Positions 1 to 6,716 of a stretch of 53,111 nucleotides of DNA are shown here, in pieces; position 1 is the stretch's first letter, and every line of letters begins with the position of its first letter. The translations under genes were made by a program, and so were the position numbers. The stretch is taken from positions 913,054 to 966,164 of the forward strand of contig NZ_LMJL01000007.1 of assembly GCF_001429295.1 (NCBI RefSeq). Reading direction: 5' to 3'. The DNA comes from Flavobacterium sp. Root935. GTDB lineage: Bacteria > Bacteroidota > Bacteroidia > Flavobacteriales > Flavobacteriaceae. Under the pieces are notes generated by a model. That model ran no database searches, was not told the DNA's origin, and saw nothing but the letters and a program-made list of their open reading frames with translations.

Positions 1-185
1 TTTTTTTGTTCTAGTTTTTGGAATTTAAACTTTCAATATTAAAATTTTAAATTTACCATTTGTTTTTTATTAAATAAATTAACTTATTTTGTTTATTTTT
101 ATCATTCATTTTGTTTGTATTATGAAAATAATTCCATGTTTTAAAAATTTCTAATTTTATTTTAATGTTGCTTTAATATTGAAGA

Positions 186-1298
186 ATGGGCTTAATAGAA
201 AAAAAGGTTAGATTTTCGCCCATTGGGTACACGAGATATCTTAGAGGATTAAAAAAACCTCATTCGATGTTTCGGGAAGGAAAAATTTTGGAAAGTCTCG
301 CATCAAAATCATGGGAAATTGCTCCTGGAAATACCACCGTTTCGCCAAAAGCTTATTTTCTCAACGGTCAGTTAGAACGCATTACAGGCACAGCTTATAC
401 CGATGATCCTTATACTGCAATGCATGGCGGTTTTACTGTCGAACACGCCCCAACACGCGCATATAGGCTAAAAGATGCTTGGATGATGAATGGGTTTATT
501 TATAAAGGACTTCATAATTTCCGACTTCATCCTTCTTTTCAACTTTCTAAAAAGATGAATTATTTTCCGCCCGCTATTATAGAAGCAGAAATTAATGATG
601 CTGCAATTTATAGCACATCAGAAGGCAATCAATATTTTGGACTTTGGCTGACCGATGATTGTGCTAATTATGCCTTGGCTGCAACTGAAGGAGTTCCAGT
701 AACTTCGAATATTATTCCTTATTCGCACATGCTTGAATATGAATCATTTTTAGAAATGAATCCAATTCGAACAAATGCGGCTTACTTAAAAAATGCTATT
801 TTCTTTGATGATAATTGGGGAAATAATCAAAATAAACATACCCGATTCGCTGCTAATAGAAACAAATTATTGTCTTTGTTTCCCGCAGCTTCACATCCCG
901 CAGCTTCACATCCTGGAGTTTTCATCCTGCGTCGAAATTCCGGAATTTCCCGGGTTATGTTGAATGAAATCGAAATCGCCGAACAACTCCAAGAAAAATA
1001 CGGATTTAAAATTGTCGATGTTACCAAGAATAGTGTTTCAGAAATACTTTCGGCGTGTTCTGGTGCCAAAATTCTTATAGGTATTGAAGGCAGTCATTTA
1101 TTTCACGGACTCATGACTCTTGAGTCAGGAGCTTCGGTTTTGGTCCTTCAACCTCCAAATCGTTTTAGTGCTGTCATTAAAAATACTACAGATATGGAGA
1201 ATATCAATTACAGCTTTGTTGTTGGAAGTCAAAAAGAGGAGAATTTTTATATTGATTTGGAAGAAGTGGAGAGAACGCTTTCTTTATTAAGGTTCTAA
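186..1298 (+). CDS. GT61-family (DUF563-like) glycosyltransferase
   Basis: Soluble protein of 370 residues with no signal peptide or membrane segment. The C-terminal third has the layout of GT61/DUF563 glycosyltransferases: an R-R-N-S-G-I-S-R segment followed by N-E-I-E-I-A, a helix ending G-F-K-I-V-D-V, an S-V-S-E-I-L-S-A-C-S segment, and I-L-I-G-I-E-G-S-H-L near residues 300-310. Such enzymes transfer sugars during surface glycan synthesis; donor and acceptor cannot be told here. The protein contains a duplicated five-residue block (PAASH twice, about 233-242) from a 15-bp tandem duplication. The stop codon lies inside an array of 8-nt CTAAG repeats. It stands alone, facing the convergent saccharopine-dehydrogenase-like gene. 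The family call is by motif only. Confidence 0.68.
   Translation: MGLIEKKVRFSPIGYTRYLRGLKKPHSMFREGKILESLASKSWEIAPGNTTVSPKAYFLNGQLERITGTAYTDDPYTAMHGGFTVEHAPTRAYRLKDAWMMNGFIYKGLHNFRLHPSFQLSKKMNYFPPAIIEAEINDAAIYSTSEGNQYFGLWLTDDCANYALAATEGVPVTSNIIPYSHMLEYESFLEMNPIRTNAAYLKNAIFFDDNWGNNQNKHTRFAANRNKLLSLFPAASHPAASHPGVFILRRNSGISRVMLNEIEIAEQLQEKYGFKIVDVTKNSVSEILSACSGAKILIGIEGSHLFHGLMTLESGASVLVLQPPNRFSAVIKNTTDMENINYSFVVGSQKEENFYIDLEEVERTLSLLRF
882..911 (+). repeat. Perfect 15-bp tandem duplication inside the GT61-like gene
   Basis: The unit CCCGCAGCTTCACAT occurs at 882-896 and again at 897-911. It keeps the reading frame and duplicates five residues just before the conserved R-R-N-S-G segment. An exact copy suggests a recent slippage event. 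Confidence 0.9.
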
Positions 1299-1323
1299 GT
1301 TGCTAAGATTCTAAGATACTAAG
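1293..1323. repeat. 8-nt CTAAG tandem array at the GT61 stop codon
   Basis: Four degenerate units, TTCTAAG, TTGCTAAG, ATTCTAAG and ATACTAAG, run head to tail at 1293-1323. The TAA in the first unit is the stop codon of the upstream gene. It is followed by a short palindrome (CAAAGTTT-T-AAACTTTG) and a CTCTG/CCTCTG-rich stretch. The same repeat family recurs at 11689-11725. Confidence 0.75.
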
Positions 1324-1412
1324 TTCTTTGTCAAAGTTTTAAACTTTGCCAAAGATTAGTCTACCAGAAAACTCTGTCCCTCTGAACCTCTGCTTCTTTG
1401 TCCCTTAAAAAA

Positions 1413-1446
1413 CAAAAAAAATCCGCTTCAATTTCTGGAAGCGGAT
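1413..1446 (-). terminator. Rho-independent terminator of the saccharopine-dehydrogenase-like gene
   Basis: A perfect 9-bp stem ATCCGCTTC / GAAGCGGAT (1421-1429 and 1438-1446) has an 8-nt loop. On the minus strand it is followed by a run of T (the A-run at 1413-1420). It lies 46-80 nt past the stop of the minus-strand gene. Confidence 0.85.
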
Positions 1447-1491
1447 AAAATTACAAACTAAAAAATCTAAAAATTAACATGCAGATCCAGA

Positions 1492-2856
1492 TTAAAATAA
1501 ATCTGGATTATATCCAAAATAAGGTACTTTTTGTTCATTAAAAATTACACCATATTCTTCTAACTCTTTTAAAATAGGCTCGTAAACTTCTTTTTTAATC
1601 GGAAGCTGTACTCCGGGAGTTGTTATTTTTCCATTGAGAATCAATAATGTTGCAATGGCAACCGGAAGTCCGACTGTTTTTGCCATAGCAGTATAAGTCT
1701 GGTCTTCTCCAGTACAAACCATTTTAGAATCGATTTGTTTCTTTTCTCCGTTTATTTCATATCCGAACTTATGATACATTACAATCATATCTTTGTCATC
1801 TGGTTCAAGAGCCCAGCTGTCGGTTAAGATTTTTTCTAAAATTTGTGCAGGTGTAGCGTTAGGCAGATTCACTTTTTTGTGTGGGTTAAATAAATCCAGT
1901 TCCAAAAGTTTATCCCACATAATATCGTCTTGATCAATTTTTAAAATCAAACGTGTTTTGATTTCAACAGAATCTGTCGGGTGATACGGAAGAAAAGAAT
2001 TCACAAACTGACGATAACTCATATTTTCAGAATCCTCAATAATATAACTGTCATCTGTCATTCCGAGTTGTACAAACATATTCCAAGCTCTAGAATATCC
2101 CACTCGTCGAATTGTTCCTCTGTATAAAGTGAGAATATCGTCCAGACCGTAAATAGATCTATATTTAAGAGAATCCCGATTCGAATAAGCTTCAAATTTC
2201 CCGTAGCCCTCAACTTCTAGAAATTCAGTTCTCCTAAATAAAGCACTGTACGGAATATACTTATAAGTTCCTTCTTGAATAAATTTGGCTGCGCCGCCTT
2301 GCCCCGCCAAAACCACATTTCGAGGCGCCCAGGTAAATTTATAATTCCATAAATTATTATCAGATTCAGGAGCTACAAGTCCGCCGCAGAAAGATTCAAA
2401 TAATAGCATTTTTCCGCCTTTTGATCGAATTTCATCAATAACCTTCATGGCGCTCATATGATCGATTCCTGGATCAAGACCAATTTCGTTCATGAAAATT
2501 AAATTGTTTTTTTGAGCTTCTTCGTTCAAAGCCTGCATGGCATCACTTATATAAGACGCAGTAACCAAATGTTTTTTGAATTCCAGGCAGTCTTTTGCAA
2601 TTTCGATATGAAGATGTGCAGGCAGCATCGAAATCACAATCGAAGCATTGGCAATAGCTTTTTTTCTTTCTTCGGCATTAAAAATATCTAAGGCAAGCGG
2701 AGTAGCATTCGGATGATTTTGTGTCTTTGCTTTCGCTAAATTCAATGAAAGGTCTGCTACAGTTAAATGCAGTTTTTCTTCGTTAGATTTTGACAACAAA
2801 TATCGAATCAAAGAAGATGCAGATCTTCCTGCTCCAATTATTAAAACGTTTCTCAT
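1492..2856 (-). CDS. Saccharopine dehydrogenase-like oxidoreductase
   Basis: NAD(P)-dependent enzyme of 454 residues. The N-terminus is a Rossmann fold with G-A-G-R-S-A-S-S at about 8-15. The middle carries E-I-G-L-D-P-G-I-D-H-M, the signature of the saccharopine dehydrogenase C-terminal (LYS9-type) domain. Length fits the fungal and flavobacterial LYS9-like group. The family interconverts saccharopine with glutamate and 2-aminoadipate semialdehyde in lysine metabolism; whether this protein degrades lysine or acts on a related imine is not shown by the sequence. It is monocistronic, with its own terminator at 1413-1446. The ATG at 2856 starts directly before the Rossmann strand, so the start is well supported. 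Confidence 0.85.
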   Translation of the reverse strand: MRNVLIIGAGRSASSLIRYLLSKSNEEKLHLTVADLSLNLAKAKTQNHPNATPLALDIFNAEERKKAIANASIVISMLPAHLHIEIAKDCLEFKKHLVTASYISDAMQALNEEAQKNNLIFMNEIGLDPGIDHMSAMKVIDEIRSKGGKMLLFESFCGGLVAPESDNNLWNYKFTWAPRNVVLAGQGGAAKFIQEGTYKYIPYSALFRRTEFLEVEGYGKFEAYSNRDSLKYRSIYGLDDILTLYRGTIRRVGYSRAWNMFVQLGMTDDSYIIEDSENMSYRQFVNSFLPYHPTDSVEIKTRLILKIDQDDIMWDKLLELDLFNPHKKVNLPNATPAQILEKILTDSWALEPDDKDMIVMYHKFGYEINGEKKQIDSKMVCTGEDQTYTAMAKTVGLPVAIATLLILNGKITTPGVQLPIKKEVYEPILKELEEYGVIFNEQKVPYFGYNPDLF

Positions 2857-3011
2857 GCTTTAAATATTTAACACAAATATATTAAAATGTTACAATTATA
2901 ACAATTTTAATTAAATAAAGTTAATTTTTATTTTTTGTTTTGAGTGAAAAAATAATGTTATTCTATTCTAAATAATCGAGAAACTAAAGCGGTTTTTTGG
3001 TTTGTTTGAAG

Positions 3012-3019
3012 TATTTTTG
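3012..3019 (+). promoter_or_regulatory. -7 box of the DUF423 gene
   Basis: TATTTTTG matches the Bacteroidetes sigma-A -7 consensus TAnnTTTG and lies 25 nt before the ATG. No TTG is found at the usual 17-23 nt spacing upstream, so only the -7 element is supported. Confidence 0.45.
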
Positions 3020-3044
3020 TTTCAAATTTCAAAAGATATAAATC

Positions 3045-3431
3045 ATGAAACGAAGAATTGTTCTTACTGGAGCTTTTATAGGTATGTTAGCTATTATTTT
3101 GGGTGCTTTTGGAGCTCATTTATTAAAAAAATATCTTTCGGTTGATCAATTAAATACTTTTGAAGTTGGTGTTCGCTACCAAATGTACCACGCTCTTTTT
3201 CTGTTGTTTTTATCTACTCAAAAAGATATTGCAGAAAAAACATTAAAAGCCATCTATAATTTAGTAGTTGCTGGAGTAGTTCTTTTTAGCGGTTCGATTT
3301 ATTTATTGGCTACAAAAGACTATACTTTATTTGATTTTAAAATTATAGTATTCGCAACTCCTTTGGGTGGTTTTCTATTAATTATTGCTTGGACGCTATT
3401 ATTCTTTACGATTTTGAAGCGAAAATCATAA
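3045..3431 (+). CDS. DUF423 small inner-membrane protein
   Basis: Protein of 128 residues with four predicted membrane helices (about 5-25, 45-60, 70-90 and 100-123). The N-terminus contains G-A-F-G-A-H-L-L, the hallmark of DUF423 (YgdD-like) proteins, and length fits the family. The molecular role of the family is not established. It sits alone between a divergent minus-strand enzyme gene and pckA, with a -7-like box 25 nt upstream. Confidence 0.85.
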   Translation: MKRRIVLTGAFIGMLAIILGAFGAHLLKKYLSVDQLNTFEVGVRYQMYHALFLLFLSTQKDIAEKTLKAIYNLVVAGVVLFSGSIYLLATKDYTLFDFKIIVFATPLGGFLLIIAWTLLFFTILKRKS

Positions 3432-3732
3432 AATCCCGAAAAAAAAATTCTGTCTAAGAATTAATCTTTAATTTTGTCTCATAAATAACATATAACTTTA
3501 GTTATGTGAATTTTTTCTATTTTCTGTTGTAAAACTAAAATAATATAACAAATTCACTCATAAGGTTGTAAATAAACAAATTAGGAGCAGTTATTTTTTT
3601 CTTTTTGTAATTTTTAAAGTGAAATTTCTCTTTTTTCGTATAAATCAAAGTGAAATTTAATTATTTTAAAAGGAATAAGAATTAATCTGTAATTTTGCTT
3701 CTGAAATAAATATCACACACAACTTAAAATTT
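3432..3732 (+). promoter_or_regulatory. pckA upstream region with duplicated promoter-like blocks
   Basis: A 301-bp gene-free stretch. A block reading AAGAATTAATCTTTAATTTT, followed by GTCTC and then ATAAATA, at 3457-3487 recurs as a near copy at 3677-3708. Each copy holds the -7-type box TAATTTTG (3469-3476 and 3690-3697). The second lies 35 nt before the pckA ATG. A second direct repeat, AAAGTGAAATTT, occurs at 3616-3627 and 3647-3658. No good TTG -33 element was found at standard spacing, so these are candidate promoter and regulator sites. Confidence 0.5.
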
Positions 3733-5337
3733 ATGGACACTAACACAGTTTTCGCGCAATCGATTTCGTTAAAAGAATTAGGAATTGAAAATGCAAAAGT
3801 TCGTTATCAACTATCTGCAGATGAATTACATGCGATTACTTTGCAGTCAGGACAAGGTGTTGAGAATTCTACCGGAGCGTTGGCAATTAATACAGGTGAA
3901 TTTACAGGTCGTTCTCCACAAGATCGTTTCATTGTAAAAGATGATATTACAAAGGATCAAGTTTGGTGGGGAAATGTAAATATCCCGTTTGAACCTCAAG
4001 CTTTTGAAAAGCTATATAATAAAGTAACAGCATTTTTATCAGACAAAGAAGTTTTTGTTCGCGATTCTTATGTTTGCTCTGATCCAAATTATAGATTAAA
4101 TGTTCGTGTTGTAACCGAAACAGCTTGGTCAAATTTGTTCTGTTACAATATGTTTTTAAGACTAGAAGAATCGGAACTGGCTAATTTTACTCCAGAATGG
4201 ACAGTAGTTTGTGCACCAAGTTTTATGGCAGATCCTGCTGTAGACGGAACACGCCAATCTAATTTTGCTATCTTAGATTTTACAAAAAAAATTGCTTTAA
4301 TTGGAGGAACAGGTTATACTGGAGAAATGAAAAAAGGAATTTTCTCTGCATTAAACTTTATACTTCCAGTTTTCAAAAATACACTTCCTATGCACTGTAG
4401 TGCGAATGTTGGAGAAGACGGAGATACAGCAATTTTCTTCGGATTGTCTGGAACAGGAAAAACAACTTTATCTGCAGATCCAGAACGTAAATTAATCGGA
4501 GACGACGAGCACGGCTGGACAAATGAAAATACTGTTTTTAACTTTGAAGGTGGTTGTTATGCTAAAGTAATCAACTTAACAGAAGAGAACGAACCAGACA
4601 TTTTTAGAGCAATCAAAAAAGGAGCGCTTTTAGAAAATGTGGTTTTTAAAGCAGGAACAAACGAAGTAGATTTTGACGATGTTTCGATCACACAAAATAC
4701 TCGTGTAAGTTATCCAATAACTCATATTGATAATGTACAGCCAGGTTTGGTTGGACATAATCCAAAAAATATATTTTTCCTTACAGCAGATTCTTTCGGA
4801 ATTCTGCCTCCAATCTCAAGATTAAACCCAGGTCAGGCGGCATACCACTTTATTTCTGGTTATACTGCAAAAGTTGCTGGAACAGAAGCTGGTGTAACTG
4901 AGCCTCAGCCTAATTTTTCAGCTTGTTTTGGTGCACCGTTTATGCCTTTACATCCAACTCGTTATGCTGAAATGTTGAGCAAAAAAATGAAAGATGCCGG
5001 CGTAAAAGTTTGGTTAATCAATACAGGATGGACTGGCGGACCTTACGGAATTGGAAGCCGTATGAAATTGAAATATACTCGTGCCATGATTACCGCTGCT
5101 TTAAAAGGAGAATTGGATAATGTAGAGTATGTGAATCATAAAGTATTTGGAATTGCAAAACCACAATCTTGTCCAAATGTTCCAGAAGAGATTTTAAATC
5201 CGAGAAATACTTGGGAAGACAAAGATTTATACGATCAAAAAGCATTAGAATTAGCACAAAAATTCAAAGCTAATTTTGCCAAATTTGAAGAGTTTGCAAA
5301 CGCTGAAATCTTAGCGGGCGCACCGATTACAGAATAA
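3733..5337 (+). CDS. pckA: Phosphoenolpyruvate carboxykinase (ATP)
   Basis: Converts oxaloacetate and ATP to PEP, CO2 and ADP at the head of gluconeogenesis in the cytoplasm. All diagnostic sites are present: R60 in G-R-S-P-Q-D-R-F, Y-T-G-E-M-K-K near 195-201, the P-loop G-L-S-G-T-G-K-T-T-L-S at 237-247, and the metal-binding G-D-D-E-H-G-W at 256-262. The length of 534 residues is normal for the ATP-dependent class. It is a single gene with a long upstream region holding duplicated promoter-like blocks and a strong terminator after it. Control by carbon source is likely for this enzyme but is inference here. Confidence 0.97.
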   Translation: MDTNTVFAQSISLKELGIENAKVRYQLSADELHAITLQSGQGVENSTGALAINTGEFTGRSPQDRFIVKDDITKDQVWWGNVNIPFEPQAFEKLYNKVTAFLSDKEVFVRDSYVCSDPNYRLNVRVVTETAWSNLFCYNMFLRLEESELANFTPEWTVVCAPSFMADPAVDGTRQSNFAILDFTKKIALIGGTGYTGEMKKGIFSALNFILPVFKNTLPMHCSANVGEDGDTAIFFGLSGTGKTTLSADPERKLIGDDEHGWTNENTVFNFEGGCYAKVINLTEENEPDIFRAIKKGALLENVVFKAGTNEVDFDDVSITQNTRVSYPITHIDNVQPGLVGHNPKNIFFLTADSFGILPPISRLNPGQAAYHFISGYTAKVAGTEAGVTEPQPNFSACFGAPFMPLHPTRYAEMLSKKMKDAGVKVWLINTGWTGGPYGIGSRMKLKYTRAMITAALKGELDNVEYVNHKVFGIAKPQSCPNVPEEILNPRNTWEDKDLYDQKALELAQKFKANFAKFEEFANAEILAGAPITE

Positions 5338-5357
5338 AAGGAATTAGTTAATTCAAA

Positions 5358-5400
5358 TTAAAAAAAAGCTGTTCAGTGATGAACAGCTTTTTTTGTTTTT
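5358..5400 (+). terminator. pckA terminator
   Basis: An 11-bp perfect stem AAAGCTGTTCA / TGAACAGCTTT (5365-5375 and 5380-5390) with a GTGA loop, an A-run before and a T-run after. It starts about 25 nt past the stop codon. Confidence 0.92.
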
Positions 5401-5431
5401 TGTGTATGTCTGATATTGCTTGTTTGTCTCC

Positions 5432-5485
5432 CTGAGCGAAGTCGAAGGGCGCTTCAATTGGAAACTGGGCTTCGACTTCGCTCAG
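5432..5485. repeat. REP-like palindrome (TGAGCGAAGTCGA family)
   Basis: A perfect 16-bp inverted repeat: CTGAGCGAAGTCGAAG at 5432-5447 and its complement at 5470-5485, with a 22-nt spacer. It is less AT-rich than its surroundings. It lies between convergent pckA and phytase genes, after the pckA terminator. A half copy with the shared core TGAGCGAAGTCGA lies inside the cyclase gene at 13126-13138. Confidence 0.85.
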
Positions 5486-5584
5486 CCTGACAATGAGTAA
5501 TTTTTAAAGACATTGAAACGCAGTTTTCAGCACAGTTTAAAGGAAAGTACTGAAAAACTGCAATTTCAAATCAACACTGAATCT

Positions 5585-6643
5585 TTATTTTTTAGCCTCG
5601 TCTATGCGTTTTTGGATCAAATCCCAAGCATAATAATGGAAAGTCATGCCGTTGCTCATCGCTACGAAAAGTCCGTTTTTGTATTTTGGGCCTAAGTTTA
5701 CGCTCGTAACATCGGCACCATCGCATTCAATTGTAGAAGTTGGAACTTCAGCTAACAATGGATGTTTGTTTGGGTTTCCGTTGGCACCTTCTCTTGGGTA
5801 AACCATAAAAGAATTGGCCTGCTGGTTGGATACTAAAATATATCCTGTAGAATCTGTTTTTTTGTAAATCGCAATTCCTTCGTGATCTGCCTTGAAATCT
5901 TTTTGACCAAAGAAAGCCAGTTCTTTATTATCATTTAAAGCTGGATCTGCTTTGTATTTTCTAATTCCAGCTTGTTCGTCGCAATAGTAAACAAATCCTA
6001 ATTCGTTATCAACTGCTATAGCTTCGATTTCTTTTTTACCGCTGTAAGTCCCGAATTTACGAACCACTTTTGCAGCAGCAAATTTTCCGTTTCCAGAAAG
6101 TTCGTACTGCCATAAATAACTTCCAGAAGCTCCCGTTTTTCTTCCTACAATAGCAAAAATTTTCTGATCACTTGGACGTGTGTATAATGCAACTCCCATT
6201 GGATCTCTTTCTGCATCTCCTTCAAAAACAGGAATTCCGCCATTGTCAATCGGTTCTAAATTTGGCAGGCTGAAGATTCTAATCTTGTTGCTTTCGCGTT
6301 CTGTGGTAACGGCAATATCTACTTTTTTTCCGTCAATGATCAATCCATAAGCGATATCAACATTGTTGGGACGTTTTAACGGAATTGATTTTTTAAGGAT
6401 TTTTCCATTCAAATCAAAAGCATACAAACCACCATCGGTATCTTTATCAGTTCCAACAATAATACTTTTTGACGCATCGTTTGGGTTAATCCAGATCGAA
6501 GGATCGTCTGTATCATGAGGCAATGCTTCGGTAACATTTGTTGGTTTTACGGCATTTGGTTGAATAGGAGCTAATTTATCGTCTTTACAAGCTGTAAAAG
6601 CAAGGCTTAAAAGTAAAAAAGCAAGTATCGATTTATTTTTCAT
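5585..6643 (-). CDS. Beta-propeller phytase lipoprotein (3-phytase)
   Basis: Hydrolyses phytate to lower inositol phosphates and phosphate, with calcium. The N-terminus is a lipoprotein signal ending L-A-F-T-A-C, with the lipidated Cys at 19 followed by K-D-D-K, an acidic patch like the surface-export signal known in Bacteroidetes. Family marks are D-D-P-S-I-W-I-N-P, G-T-D-K-D-T-D-G-G-L-Y, R-P-N-N-V-D and G-K-K-E-I-E-A-I-A-V-D. The length of 352 residues fits one six-bladed propeller. It lies 73 nt downstream of a TonB-dependent receptor on the same strand, suggesting a two-gene surface system for phytate-derived phosphate. No phosphate-control box was recognised. Confidence 0.9.
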   Translation of the reverse strand: MKNKSILAFLLLSLAFTACKDDKLAPIQPNAVKPTNVTEALPHDTDDPSIWINPNDASKSIIVGTDKDTDGGLYAFDLNGKILKKSIPLKRPNNVDIAYGLIIDGKKVDIAVTTERESNKIRIFSLPNLEPIDNGGIPVFEGDAERDPMGVALYTRPSDQKIFAIVGRKTGASGSYLWQYELSGNGKFAAAKVVRKFGTYSGKKEIEAIAVDNELGFVYYCDEQAGIRKYKADPALNDNKELAFFGQKDFKADHEGIAIYKKTDSTGYILVSNQQANSFMVYPREGANGNPNKHPLLAEVPTSTIECDGADVTSVNLGPKYKNGLFVAMSNGMTFHYYAWDLIQKRIDEAKK

Positions 6644-6716
6644 TTTGGTATTTTATTTTAAATGAATTAGACAGAACCGCTAAGTCCTGTCTAATTTAGT
6701 AGTTTTAGTATTGATT

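Noticed and set aside
5432..5485. REP-like palindrome as the pckA terminator
   Set aside because: A proper terminator with a T-run lies at 5358-5400; the palindrome has a 22-nt spacer and no T-run.
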